Shown here in pieces: positions 12,149 through 24,848 of a stretch of DNA of 64,000 nucleotides. Position 1 is the stretch's first letter. Every line of letters begins with the position of its first letter. Made by a program: the position numbers and the translations under genes. Where the stretch lies: positions 1,842,938 to 1,906,937 of the forward strand of contig VXAI01000136.1 in assembly GCA_013399305.1 (NCBI GenBank). Reading direction: 5' to 3'. Origin of the DNA: Rostratula benghalensis (taxonomy: Eukaryota; Chordata; Aves; Charadriiformes; Rostratulidae). Under the pieces are notes generated by a model. It had not been told where the DNA came from. It did no database searches and was given only the letters and a program-made list of their open reading frames with translations.

Positions 12149-13108
12149 TGTTTGCATTCTCTGAGGCCAAAAAATGCTCCATTTGTTCATGTAATGTCTA
12201 GCATAACTAGCTATGAGTGCCTTTCTGCGAGTGATGAATGCTATTCAGCGTGCAAAATAGTCTGGCAATTCACCGATGCTCCCCACTCATGTGAGCTCCA
12301 AGCTCTCTTTACCTCTGACCACGTAATACCTCACAGTAAGCAGCAGCACTACCTTATGATGGAGCCAGGCCAATGTTACCATCAGTCATTTGCTACAGTA
12401 ATTGCAGTTTTGTTTAAATCAGTGTCACTTCAATAAATTCACATATCTCATTAACAAATAGTCCAAACACGAAGAGCAAAAATACCAATTGCATTGACAT
12501 GTGGGGAAGGTGTGCAAAGGAAATCAGGATGCTGTTCTAAGCCAATGTAAATTTCTGTATGTCACCAATTGGTGCAAATTAGTATAGCTGTGTTGCAATA
12601 ACTGATGACACATTAATTAACACCTGCAGATATTCTAACCTGTAAATCATCATTTTCCTTGTGTCTAATTTAAGGAACAACCTAACCAATCTCATGCTCT
12701 AAGCATTAAAAACAAACTAACACCTTCAAATCCCAATTTTCTTCAATCAACTTTTTTATGTCCTCACACAGAATATAGCAAAATGGGTGAACTCCATGTC
12801 AAATCACAGTTTTCCACTGGCTGGCCCCATGGTAACATTTAACACCCACAACACACAGCATAAATGATGAGAGAAGGAAGTGATGCCAATTAGTCTCTGA
12901 CCTGTTGATTTTCAGTAATGAGCAACACATTCAGTGCTGCAGCAGTTCAGGGACACATGGAAGAGTCTTGGTTGCCAGACTGTAGTGACTGCCCTGCTTA
13001 TTCATACTTAGTGAATTCACCACAATATTTTGTCTGGGAACACTAACAATACACTTATTCACTGTGGAAATAATTGTATCTCACTTACAGGCCTTTACTT
13101 TGCTTAGC
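12149..13108. other. unrecognised non-coding sequence
   Basis: AT-rich single-copy-looking DNA. The plus frame at 12152-12436 has no recognisable domain, and nothing else can be supported. Confidence 0.55.
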
Positions 13109-13287
13109 TCCTTCCTTCCTTCCTTCCTTCCTTCCTTCCTTCCTTCCTTCCTTCCTTCCTTCCTTCCTTCCTTCCTTCCTTCCTTCCTTCCTNTTCCTTC
13201 CTTCCTTCCTTCCTTCCTTCCTTCCTTCCTTCCTTCCTTCCTTCCTTCCTTCCTTCCTTCCTTCCTTCCTCCCTCCCTCCCTCCCTT
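13109..13287 (+). repeat. (TTCC)n microsatellite with an N
   Basis: About 160 bp of TTCC units pass into TCCC units at the right end. An N at 13193 sits where the 4-bp register shifts, so the tract was not resolved cleanly and its true length is unknown. Open frames across it (13064-13388 on both strands) encode only repeat-derived tetrapeptides and are not genes. Confidence 0.98.
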
Positions 13288-14269
13288 CATGTCTGATGAG
13301 ATTTGGAAATGTCCAGAGAACAACAGCTCAGCAGCACCCCAAGAAGAGCCTCATGTATTGCCCTGAGTTGGACCTGGGTGGTTTCTAATCAGCAGACTTG
13401 CCTTGGAGCTGCATCTCAGCTGCTGGCTGGGCAGGATTGCAGTTGCCTGTGATGGCAGGACAGCAGTCTGCAGGGTTATGACCCAGGTGCACAAAACCAA
13501 ACAGCTTTGTTAAATGGTACAATCTCTGCACCTCACAGTTTTCTCTGTCCCACAGATAAGTGGGGTGTCCCCTGAACAGCATCCAAAATGCAGGGAGATA
13601 AAAAACCCTTGTCCTGTATCTATGAATAGAGATGCTTCTTTGTGTTGGGAAAGACTGCCTACCAAGGAAGGAAAGAATGCATGTCCCATTTTATTCAATC
13701 CCCAAATATTTTAGGGGCAATGCAGATACCTAGAGCAGCACTTCTGATTCTCCAGTCTATCCCATTCGGGGGTCAGCTGCTGCTCATGAAAGGTGCAGAG
13801 CCCCAACCTGCCCCCTCTCTCATCTGCTCAGCACGGCTGGGAGACCTGCACAGGGGACTGACACACCTGAAATGCCACAGCTGACCCACAGAGCCAAGCA
13901 TGGAAAAGCAGGTCTTGTTCATCTGCTCTGCGACTCTACTCAGCCCTGGTTACAAGACCTTATTTAGCTAGATCAATATAGCATCTAATTTTTTGCTTTT
14001 CTATTTAATTCATCTGGTTCCCCAAACGCCTTATTTTTTTTGTTCTTTGAATCTTCACCATTTTGAACACCTGGCCCTGTGTGCAGTGATGCTCTGGATA
14101 CATAGATAGGACCGACACCTCTCAGCCAAACGATCAATTTGTTCTGCTCAGTTTGTTTAATGCAGACCAAAAAGTTTCAGTAGTAGCTTGTTGAAGACTT
14201 GCAGAGTCCTAGAAAATAGGACAGAAAGAAAGCATCTGGGCCATCTTCCTGATCCAGATGCTGTCAGCA
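13288..14269. other. unrecognised non-coding sequence
   Basis: No gene or repeat family recognised. Short overlapping frames on both strands at 13385-13884 have no supporting features. Confidence 0.5.
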
Positions 14270-14740
14270 CTACCTGTAATATTCCCACACATATATTTCT
14301 GTCTCTACACTTTATTCAGCACCATTAATTTTTAATATTCCTCTACCCACTGCCTAAAACAGAAATAATTTTCACTGGGTCATTTTGCTTCTTTTCCTCT
14401 AAACCAAACTTCATTTTGTTATTTCCTAACAGCTTTGTGTCCTTTTATCATTATTACATTTTCCTGCCTAGTGTTCACATTTCACTTCAATTTAATAGTC
14501 TAAGGATCCCATTTCTTACAACATTAACAAAGGTGTTAAACAAGATCAGCTCTAATGGTAACCCATCAGCTACAAAAAAGTTGCCATTTCAGTAGTTTTT
14601 AGCCAACTTGCCTGTAAAGACATTTTTAATTAATGTTTTGGCTAAGATTGATTCACACAGCATTCTCAGTATCATCTCAAAATCCAAAGCTGATTCTCCC
14701 ATTTCACTCATCCATCTAGATCCAGTTGTTTAAGGAGAGC
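14270..14740 (-). mobile_element. ancient CR1/L3-like LINE fragment (antisense, eroded)
   Basis: The block around 14521-14560 ('aacattaacaaaggtgttaa' followed by an 'acaagatcagc' stretch) resembles the antisense segment of old CR1/L3 elements that reads 'AATAAAGATGTTAAACA...'. Flanking T/C-rich sequence is compatible with the same antisense element. Divergence is high and the edges are guesses. Confidence 0.42.
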
Positions 14741-17689
14741 TGCAGAAGGCAAACCTTTGCAGTGTAATGCTGTCAGAAGAAAACTCTTCAAAACATGTCC
14801 TGTGCTTTTTTGCACACAGTGTCAGTATGGGGTTTTTTTCCACTTCAGGCCACTCTCATCATTTTATTTGCAGTTTAAAGAACAGCAATTGCCAGGATCA
14901 TTTCCCCTTCATCTTCTGAGCACTCTCCTCCAGATTTTCAGAGCTATCCCAATTGTCTGATGCCTGTCAAGTCATGATGTTGTTCACCTGAATGACTGTA
15001 TGTCTTTGTCATTCAGACTGTGTCTCAGCTCAAGGGAGGTGAGAAGAAAAAGAGCCTCTTTCATCATACCTGATGGGGCAGTTGAACCCTGTATCTGGGC
15101 ACTGAACACGTAGGAAATGAAGGCACTCATGGCTCTGAGAGGCACGGTTCAGCAAAATAGCATAATGGCTCTTTTTCTACTGCTGAGATGCTGTGGAAGA
15201 TACCATGACCTTTAGGGGGGTGATCTGTGGCTCTCAGAAGGGTGGCACACCTGAGGACCTGAGTGCTCCTGTGTCAGCAGCTGAACCGCTCAGGGTGCTT
15301 GCTTGCCTCAGATGCCTCTGGTATTCGGTTCTCCCCAGACCCTCACTCGCTGTTGCATGAGGCCAGGAGTGTCAGCTCACGATGGAAAAGTGAGTGCAGA
15401 TTCAAAACTTGCTTCCTAGCTGATGTCTGCAACACCTGAGCTGTAAACCCTCACATTAACAGCTACGCAGACCTGGCAGATGCTTCTGCCTTGAGGTGGC
15501 TCACTAGCTTCAAGCTGGATGGTTTAGAAGCTTGGCTAGGAAGGGCTAATTAGTTTTGTGAGATATTCTTCTATGCTTTTAATTGGGTTTATGCTTAAGG
15601 AAATTTAGGTAGTGAGAGATTTAGATTTTCAGGTAGCAGAGAAAGTATTTATTCCCAGGAATAGGAGGCTGCACAGATCTTTGCCGAGCTCAGTGAGCAG
15701 GAAAAAGTATTCCAAACCTGTGGTTATATAGCTTAAAGAACAGCAGCACAATTATATATTTCCCAGTCTTAGAACAGGAAATGATCTGTGTAATAGACCC
15801 CTAATTCAACCACCTGCCTTAATTAGGAGAGAATGTAATTAACATTGAAATAACTGCCTTGAGACATAGGTTTACAGAAAGAATAAACCACTGGTCAAAT
15901 TCAAAAGTTAAGGATACTTAAATGGCCATTTCACATCCAGAAAATGTTTCTGAACTACTGAAGAGTTACTTCTCACACTCTTGATGAGTTATATATATTT
16001 TACTCTTCTGTTGTTGAATAGGAAACATTAATAAAAATAGTATTTTCCTAAAAATATAGCAGACATACATTGTCCTCAGCTCAGAATTATTCCTCAGCAG
16101 CTATCTGCTGTTTCTGCAAAAACTTGCATATACTTCTTTAGACATCTTTCTTCAATTCCTCCACATGCAAGCTCCCTTTTTTGCACCTCGAGTCTAGAAA
16201 TACTTTCTAATGAGATCTGAACTAGCACACTAAGGATGTGTATTTCATAGAACTGGTGAAACAGATGTTTTCTAGAGGGATGTATCAATAATTGACAGTG
16301 CCTGAAGAGGATTCATTTTTATTCCAACAAAAGGTTTCCCATGGCAGGGATATAAACCATGACTTTCCTGTCAGCTCATTGCAAAGTCTCACACTTCATG
16401 ACTAACGAAAGGCTCCTCTACTATCTCATTAAAACCAGCTGGAGTCTTTCTGTAGTTTGACTAGCCCCCAACCAACAAAGACATTGTGATTAGTGTTTAA
16501 CATTGGTAAATTCAAAACAAACAGCAGGATTGGTAGAAACTAACTCTGAGAGTTTTTAATCCCATAAGAAACGGGTTAAAATTAATTGTACTTGAAGACT
16601 TCTGGGCCCAGCTTATTTCTATGTCAAACCGTGCCTACGACAATGCAGATCTACTGTGTCAAATCACTACACTGCCAGAGTTATAACCAATGTCATGGAG
16701 TGAGTAGGCACAAAAATCTACAGGAGAGCACAGTGAAGTACTAAGAACAGCATTTAATCCACTGAGTATCTATCTGCTCACTCAGGGAAGGGCACCTGAC
16801 AGCCCCAGGAAGGAATCCATCCTGACTGCTGGCATCTATCCTGACCAGCTGCCCTTCTAAGTCAATGGTGTGTCCGTGGAGTCTGAGTTGAGACTTACAT
16901 GGTCACACGTGGGCACCTACTTTACAGTGAGACAAATCACTCCCCACACTCCATTGACTCCACTGAATGGGTCTCTAATGATTATAAAGGGATCTCGTGG
17001 TGCCATATAGCAGTCTATATTATAAATATCTAAAATTGAGCAAGATAAATCCCTCCATGATTGCCTCCATTCCCTCATTTGAGGGCAATGGGTAACGTAA
17101 TGCAAAGCTGAACCAGGATCCTGCAGAGATCAGCTCTTCTCTTCAAGGAGAACTGCAAAGGCAGAGCTATGACCCTATCCCCTGCAGAGAGAGCTGGGTT
17201 GGCGTTTCAGTACGTAGAGCCACTACACAAAATCTTCCAAAGTCATTCTACCTCCCCTCACTCTTTAATGGCCTCAATAAAATGTAATGATAAAATCCTA
17301 CTGTGCTTTTATTTTTCAAGGCTTGATGGCTCATTATCTTCCCACTTTGCTTTTCATCAAGCAAATTGTTTAATTCTCTAGCTAATATTCAAACTTATAT
17401 TAATGTACTTCTCTTCAGAATCTTCCTTTTTATCATTGTTATTAATATAGTGTTTACCTTTCAAGCAAAACTCACATTTTTCATAAGGATCCTATACAGA
17501 GAATTAAAGATGATCTCTCATGGCTGCTGGAAAAAAGTTCCTCTCTATTATCCTTCATTATCATAATGAATTGTCACCACTGACAAGAAGCGGTGTAAAA
17601 TGAGGTTTAAAAATATCCTGCTTCTCAAACTGAAGTTAATCAGGTCACCCCTAGGGATGGAAAGATTTTAGTTTGTGCTGTCTGTCAAA
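14741..17689. other. unrecognised non-coding sequence
   Basis: Nearly 3 kb with no gene I can support. A short motif near 16946-16969 ('actccattgactccactgaa') resembles a quasi-palindromic unit common in ancient amniote repeats. A 17-bp palindrome lies at 17558-17574. Confidence 0.5.
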
Positions 17690-17825
17690 CCCTCAGCAAG
17701 GGAAATAACTTGCACAGGTACGTTAGAGGGACACTTCAGCCTACGAAGCAAGGGGATGTTCTTGGTTAACAGCAGGATGTGAACCCCAAATTCTATTAGT
17801 CTCCTTTAACTTTTGTCTTTTGGAG
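17690..17825 (-). mobile_element. possible MIR SINE relic (antisense)
   Basis: The order 'aataacttgcacagg', then 'cagcaggatgtgaacccc', resembles the antisense MIR core (ACTTGCCCAAGGTCAC..., then GGGATTTGAACCC). It is much eroded. Confidence 0.35.
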
Positions 17826-17829
17826 GCCA

Positions 17830-20800
17830 TGAAGCAGCTTTCCTGTAAACAGAAGTGTTATATTTGTATTACTTTCGGAGTGCTAATGGATGAAAAGCCT
17901 GATTTGAGAAAGATCACAGAGAACAGTTGTAACTGACCTGAGGCCTGAGATGTCTCCTTGCTCACAGGATCAGCCTCGAGTACCCATTCTACAGCTCTGA
18001 CCTGGGGAAAGTTTCCTCTGACCTCCTACAGTGCCTGCTTTGACCTGCAAAGAGGAAAGGCCCAAGGTCCAGTTCTTTTAAAATATTAACAGGGTTGCTT
18101 CCACACAGGGGAATTTGCAAATCTGTCTTTTGATAACATTTCAATTACCTTGTACAAGCACCAAGAAGAGCAGTATGACAGAGACCTTTTTTGCTTCAGT
18201 ACCATTATTTACCAACCACATACCTATACCTTCTTTAAAATCCTGGGAAAGCTGCATGGTGTTAATGTCTGTGTTGCCAGGGTGTCTTTCCAACCCCTCA
18301 CAATTACATAGTCAGCAATCAATGAAGACATTTCACTTGAACAGCAATTATATTCTTGCCATCTAATCAAGGTAACCGTGATTGACATTGCTACATCTCC
18401 AGATGAAATAGATTAAGTTTTCCTCTCATTAATTTATGAAGGCAATGCCTTATGCAACATCATATTAGAACATCTCCTCAGGCATCACACACAGATGTGT
18501 ATCTGCTTATAGTACACAAATGTCTTTCTTACAAATAAATGGTAGTTTTATCCAGAAGATGCACACCTTGAAAACCTAATGGAAATTCATATTTTATGCA
18601 AAGTGAAATTTATGAGATTAAATTTTGGAAGCAATTCACTAGATCTCCTTGGCTAATGATACCTCAGATGCAATAAAAGAGCACACGAAATGAATATAAT
18701 TACTGAGCTAAATGATTTTACATAATCTGAAGAACAATGAGAAGTAAAACATTTTAAGAAAAAGGGGAGAAGTTATCTCCTCGATATGGGAAACGAACCT
18801 GCCAGGCATCCATTGCACAAAACTGGAGCAGGCAAAGTGCTGGAGTTAGCAAAGGACTCTTTTACCAGCTATGCAGATGGCCTTCTGAGTTAGCATCTAA
18901 GACAAACACACATAAGTGTGATACATGAAAATCAGGAAGCTAATTGAAAGTTTTTCACATTACATTCTCATAAACAAATGGAATATAGTCCCTGTTAACT
19001 CACCTTAAAGTGTCTGAACAATGGGTTGATGACTGCCTCCTGAAGTTCCATACCATTAGCTGGCTATAGTGCAGAAAGAGCATTTCCTGTGGAGGTTTAA
19101 AAGGGTCTCTTCTGCCCTGTCATAATCAGGATTCTCATTAGCAGCTTGGCTGATGTAATGGCAGGCACTTGTAAAAGCACTTTAGACGAGGAACAGAGTA
19201 CGCCTGATTTTTTATACGCTAGTTGAAGTTCAGTAAACAGAAATGTCACATTGCTTTTCTGAAGGAGAAAAAAATACGCAATTACAACACGAAGAACAAG
19301 GGGCTTAGAGATAACATGGGGAAAAAAGACTTTGGACACAACATCTGGGCAGTGATTGCTGCTGCTGCTGTCCAAAATGAGAAATTTCCTTCCATGAGGA
19401 ATGAACAGGGATGATGTGTGCAAGCTGTGGGACAGCATCACTCTTCTAGTCTTCACATCCCTGAAGCATCAGTAATGGAACTAAGCTCAGGGGTGCCAGT
19501 GAGAGTCTAGAGGAGAGAAACAAAAAAGAGAAACACTCTCCAAAATACAGCCTCTGAGAGAATTTTTAAGGAATTACTGCATTAAGTCCTGAAAAGAAAA
19601 AATGAATGCTAAAAGAACAGAAGTGGAGGAAAAAAAAAAGGAAGGAATGGGAAGGAACAATAGCAGATGAGTTCATACGAGAAAGAATTGTGATCAGCTG
19701 TTCGGTAACCGTGTTCTTAATTCTGTTTTCTACATGCTCCCACACAAAGCCCTGCGTTAATTTCCAGCATGGGAAATCTGAGGAAAGCCCTTCCACAACA
19801 TGTGTGGTGAAGCATGGGAAGAAGGTATCTGAAAGAAGGCCAGGGACTCTCCTTTCACAGTGTTTTTGTGTCCTGCCTGGGCAAAAAACCCACTTCCCAT
19901 CAACCCCTCACTAGAGCAACAGCTTATCCTCTGCCATTATGTCCAGCCTTGTCCACACTCTCTGTGTGCTCCTGCAGGGTCCTGCCAGGGACAGTCTGGA
20001 TACTGGTTTAGTCCTAAAGTCCTTCCAGCCCAGTACTTTTGAGGTTTTTTGCCAGTGATACAGAGACAGACAGACAAGTACCTTAAAGTATTTACACTTG
20101 ATGGCAACAACAAGTTATTGTAGCCACTGTAAATACTTGCAGTGAAAAAAAAAAATGTTAAAATTGAATTGGATGATAATTCCAGCAGGTGATTGCAGGA
20201 GTACTATATTTATTGCCGTAGATGAAAGTTATGATGATTTATTGCTAACAACTCATGTAAAGCAAATAAAAGTAAATTCACTGGGTTTAAAATGGACAGC
20301 GAATTTTATGAGATAGTCCCAGAGCCCAAGGAGTCAGCTTTCACCAGGGCTGTGACTAAATCAGCTTTAAAATTTACAGTTTCCTTATTCCCTTAAGGGT
20401 TGAATTGTTCATTGCCTCCTTAATATAATTTTCCACATCTCCAACCTGCAGCCTTAAGAGAAGATACTGCAACTAGGGGCTTTCTTAACCTCTGCTGCCA
20501 GCTCTGACTGATCTACTTTTTGGTCTTGCTTCCTCCCTGGTGTTTGATGGCTCACCTGTCTTACATGGATATCACATCCAGTTTGCAGAACTCACTACCC
20601 TATAAAATAAAACCTGTCCTAAGAGCAACCATCTGTCTAACTTCTGTTATCCCCCCAGATTCTGGTGGTGGCTTTGTTTCAGAGCACTTCCTCGGACAGG
20701 TAACAGCTTTCCAAGTTGTGGAGGAAACTATGGCGTTGCTCTCAAGGGTGACTGCTTGGCTGTGATTGATTTTAGGTGAAAGCAATACATGTTAATTAAT

Positions 20801-21525
20801 TGTGCAAAAGAACATTTTAATTGCATACATACACTACATTAGATCTCTAAAGTCACTTTCAATTCCAACTTCATGAGACCAGAAGGAACATCACTTTGTA
20901 TGGTCATTTTTGTGACTTATAGGATCAAAATGAACACATTTTCCCACTTGATAGTGATTTTCCACTCCTGTGAAATGCCACATGCCAGAAAGGAATGCGA
21001 CAACTTATTTCCTGTGCAGAGCAAGACAGGAGTAAAGGAGGAATTGCAATTAACATGACAACTTTCTCAGAGCACTTTGCAGGGCACTCAGAGAGCTGCC
21101 TTCAATGCGTATAACTGAGCCAAAAGACTCAATCCAACCACAGCAATTAAAATAATTTAGTAATGGGGTTAGCAGGGGATTTTGCTCTCCAGTTTCACAC
21201 GTACAATTTTTTTTCAAAGGCAGCCTGTGTGTGGTTTGTTTTTTCTTTCACTGCCATTGTAATTCCTCAGCCTTTGGTCATTGTGGGGAGGCAAATGGAG
21301 AAAAATGAGAGTTTGGCAGCTTCACCCCTAAAAGTGTTACAGCTCCAGCCTCTCCTCCACAGCAGCACACCCTTTGCTGCCTTCATCAGCAGGCTTTGCA
21401 GGAGTACAACTGGTCATTGGGCTGTTCCAAAAAATCCCCGGTGCTCTCACAGACCACAAATACATCTGTAAATGCTTGGAAAAGCTCCAACACAGTAGGA
21501 TAGATACAGCCTGATCCTATTACGT
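17830..21525. other. unrecognised non-coding sequence
   Basis: No gene or repeat is identified. A quiet AT-rich section at 18370-18760 has several homeodomain-like TAAT cores and a POU-like ATGCAAA, and is discussed as a possible regulatory element. Open frames at 19097-19456 (-) and 19606-19914 (+) lack recognisable domains. Confidence 0.5.
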
Positions 21526-22112
21526 TGTGCTTTAACCCCAGCTGGGAACTAAGCACCACACAGCCACTCCCTCCCCTCCCCGCCATTGTTGGGAAGAGGG
21601 AGAGAATCAGAAGAGTAAAAGTGAGAGAACTCATGAGTTGAGATAAAGACAGTTTAATATGGAAAGCAAAAAACCAGCACAGAAGCAAAGCAAAATAAAG
21701 AATTAATTCACCACCTCCCACTGGCAGGAGGGTGTTCAGCCAAATCCAGGAAAGCAGGGCATCACTCATAACAGTTACTTGGGAAGACAAATTCCATCGC
21801 TCCAAATGTCCCCCCCTCCTTCTTCTTCCCCAGCTTTATGTGCTGAGCATGACATCACATGGCATGGAATATTCCTTTGGTCAGCTGGGGTCAGCTGCCC
21901 TGGCTGTGTCTCCTCCCAACCTGTGCACCCCTAGCCTGCTCACTGGTTTGAGAAGGTACGAGGAGCAGAAAAGCCCTTGACTCTGTGTCAGCACTGCTCA
22001 ACAAAAATTAAAACATCTCTGCACTATCAGCACTCTTTCCAGCACAAACACAAACCAGAGCCCCGTACTGGCTACGATGAAGATTAACTCTACCCCAGCC
22101 AAAATCAGCCCA
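21526..22112 (-). mobile_element. solo LTR of an avian endogenous retrovirus
   Basis: On the minus strand the element starts TG within 'tgggctgattttggctgggg' and ends CA within 'agctggggttaaagcaca', 587 bp in total. In minus-strand order it carries a CATAAAG TATA-like box (21834-21840), the downstream GA-rich block, an ATTAAA polyadenylation signal (21653-21658) and the pyrimidine-rich U5. The whole order matches an LTR I know from neoavian genomes. No internal gag, pol or env sequence flanks it, so it is a solo LTR. The 5-bp flanks (tacgt, tattc) do not match, so the target duplication has decayed. Open frames inside it are not genes. Confidence 0.88.
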
Positions 22113-23162
22113 TATTCATACTGCCATTTGCTAAAGGGAATATATAAGGAAAACCATATGCAAAACGAAATAAAAATGCATTGCACAGTTATGAGCAGTG
22201 ACTGAAAAATTACAGCTGCACAGAGATAATCTGATTTCCACTGCTTTTTATTCATTATTTGATAGATTCCATATCAAGCCTCTACCATAGCAGCAGACTC
22301 CAGCTCATATCCTTCTTGATTCATTGGTGGAAGCGTTGCCACTGAAGATAATGATATTGTTATTTTACCTGATTCTATACATAATCGTCTCAGACTACAA
22401 GTTTAGTGGTATGTCTTAGTGGTCTCTTGGCTCCACCTAAAGATAAGGAAAAGACTGGCCTGGCTCAGAGGCATAACCAAACTGTGCAGACAGTAAGTCA
22501 GGAAGGGGGAAGGAAGTCTTCTTCCAGAACCTGCGTGTGAGAACAGCCCTCCTCTTCCCACCTGAGGCTCATGTAGCCACCCTGCACTGGGGGTTAATCC
22601 CCACAGACTCTCTTTTGTGGGAAAAACACCCAATGTCTGGCATTACAATTTTGATATTTCTCCAGCACTGTGGAATGGGCACTTCAACAAGAGAATTTAT
22701 GAAAAGATTTTACTTGCATTTAAAATTACTAACTTCTGTCTTGTCAGGGTCACATATGAGTCATATGTTCATTTCCTCATATGTTTTAAAAAAATATAAC
22801 CATATGATAAAAAAGTAACTATATCCTGAAATAGAATGGTTAAGTACTGTGTGGCAAGTAGCCCCACAAAATGTCCTCTCTCACTTTCTCACATGCCTCA
22901 GTGTTTGTTACTTTTTTATTGTTATACTGAAAATTCATCATAACTATCAACTCTATCTCAGAGTTTCCATTAATCATCATTTAGCAAACCACAGATAACT
23001 CTAATCAGATTATGGAAATCTTTAACTCCTGAAATATTGTAATTGATATATCACTAGCTCAGCTAGTTACTAGATCCTAGTCTATATACTGTTTGAATTT
23101 ATGCATCTCATTAATCAGCTGTAGCCCTAGAAAGATTTCTTCAAGAATCTGCAAATGCCGTC
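22113..23162. other. unrecognised non-coding sequence
   Basis: AT-rich sequence between the solo LTR and a CR1. No gene or repeat is recognised, and short frames on both strands at 22403-22818 look like chance. Confidence 0.5.
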
Positions 23163-23620
23163 CGATTGTACCGGTGGGAACATGGATGATCAGAGGGCTG
23201 AAGCACCTCTCCTACAAGGGCAGGCTGAGAGAGTTGGGGTTTTTCAGCCTGCAGAAGAGAAAGCTCTGGGGACACCTTATAGCCACTTCCAGTGCCTAAA
23301 GAGGGCCTACAGGAGAGATGGGGAGGGACTCTTTATCTTGGGGATGTAGTGATAGGATGAGGGGTAAAGGTTTTAAACTGAAAGAGGGGAAATTTAGATT
23401 AGATATTAGGAAGAAATTCTTTTCTGTGGGGGTGGTGAGGCACTGGGACAGGTTGCACAGAGAAGTTGTGGATGACCCAGTCCTGGAGGGGTTCAAGGCC
23501 AGGTTGGACAGGGCTTTGAGCAACCTGGGCTGGTGGGAGGTGTCCCTGCCATGGCAGGGGGGGTTGGAACTCAATGATCTTTAAGGTCCCTTCCAACCAG
23601 AACCATTCTGTGATTCTATG
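23163..23620 (+). mobile_element. CR1 LINE 3' fragment (best preserved)
   Basis: About 460 bp of typical avian CR1 3' sequence. It has the 'gagggctgaagcacctctcc' block, the 'cagcctgcagaagagaaagc' block, the 'ttagattagatattaggaag' block, the 'ggtggtgaggcactgggac' block, the CCATGGCAGGGGGG block and the terminal TTCTGTGATTCTATG. It is the least diverged CR1 here and is 5'-truncated. The minus-strand frames over it (23296-23656) are antisense CR1 and not genes. Confidence 0.96.
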
Positions 23621-24260
23621 TCTATTTCTGGGACTGGTCTCAACAGCACAGGCCAAGAACTGCTTGAATCAAGGTAATTCCGATGAATTACTTCCAAGGA
23701 GGGAAAAGCTAGGCAAGTCTTCTCATGGGATCTTTCACAACATAAGGAAAATGGATGCAGCTGCAGGATGCAGCTTCAAGACCAGACTCATAAAATTAGT
23801 CCACACTATGAGCTTACACCTCAAGTGTGCCCAGGGAAGTATCCCATCACCATTAAAGTTATTCACTCAGCAGTTTGGGGCAAAAAAGCACAGGACAGGA
23901 AGGTACAGACACACTTCTCACGCAGTGTATCTGTAAGCTAAAAGAAAAGGTGGGAGTATCTACAGACTTCCTACTAGTACAACAGCAAACTTCTTCACCT
24001 AATCTCCCACTTACAGCCTATCCCTCTCGGGGGAATCCATCTTGCTCTGTGTTCTTCTGCATCCTCAAACTGTGGTCCATGCCCAACACTGCCTCACAGA
24101 CTGAAGAGCAATGCTGGAAGGCACCAGGCTTCTTTCTCTCTATCCCAGCAGTCTGGGGGGTGGCAATAGGTACAGGTTTTCCTCCCCCAAAATAAATTGC
24201 ACGGTCCAGGAAGTGCAGAGGGAAATGTGCACTTTGATGAACATAAAACTGGTGCAGTTT
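23621..24260. other. unrecognised non-coding sequence
   Basis: No gene is recognised between two CR1 fragments. The plus frames at 23574-24195 begin partly in CR1 sequence and continue into unique DNA without domain support. Confidence 0.5.
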
Positions 24261-24350
24261 TCACAGAATCACAGACTTGTCGGAGTTGGAAGGGACCTCT
24301 AGAGATCATCCAGTGAAACTCAACTTTTCCCAACAAGAGTGGGAACCAAG
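24261..24350 (-). mobile_element. short CR1 3' tail (antisense)
   Basis: It starts with 'tcacagaatcacagacttgt' and continues 'cggagttggaagggacctct' and 'agagatcatccag', the antisense of a CR1 terminus. Only about 90 bp is retained. The tail differs from the young copies (AGGGACCTCTAGAGATCATC rather than CCTTAAAGATCAT), suggesting another CR1 subfamily. Confidence 0.88.
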
Positions 24351-24848
24351 GAGCATGTTGGAAAACTGACTCAAATGATCTAGCGTAGAACAAGTATGTG
24401 CCATTGCTTCTTCAGAGATTTGATGAAAATCTGAGCACCGAAGTCACATAGGCACAAAGAGGAGCTTAAATAAAGGGTAACATAAATAGAAACATGTTTT
24501 GCCGAGAAGATCTAAAAATACATGATACTAAATACACAGGCTGTGGTTGTCCTTCTTTTATCTTTTATCTAGTCCTGTTGGATTAGTACATTAAACTATT
24601 TAGGCTGGATTGATTAACTAAAATCTCTGATTTTCCTTTCAGTCCTACAAACTACTTCTGCTGCCTGCAGCTGGGCACAACTGGTTTGCTTTTTTCCCCT
24701 TGTTTGTACTGCAAGGCAAAAAACCCCAATATGCTCTTTGCAAACAGCATAATTAAGTAGGTGATATTGGAATGCCTCCAAAAGCCTCAGCAAGTGCAAT
24801 GTGCTCAATCTCTTCAGCAGCAGAAGAAGCCTTTAGGGATAAATACTA
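24351..24848. other. unrecognised non-coding sequence
   Basis: Nothing recognised in this 500-bp interval. Confidence 0.5.

Noticed and set aside
13064..13388. Roughly 100-codon frames with repeating Leu-Pro-Ser-Phe or Lys-Glu-Gly-Arg units
   Set aside because: They are translations of the TTCC microsatellite, including an unknown base.
17558..17574. A 17-bp palindrome (8-bp arms, one central base)
   Set aside because: Short AT-rich palindromes of this size are expected by chance in 64 kb.
21386..22255. Minus-strand frames of 139 and 85 codons
   Set aside because: They lie largely in the solo LTR and have no retroviral protein features.
23296..23656. Frames on both strands around 23.3-23.6 kb, and their look-alikes at 9.5, 37.9, 49.3 and 60 kb
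   Set aside because: They repeat the same CR1 3' region, which is non-coding; similar translations at several loci reflect the repeat.
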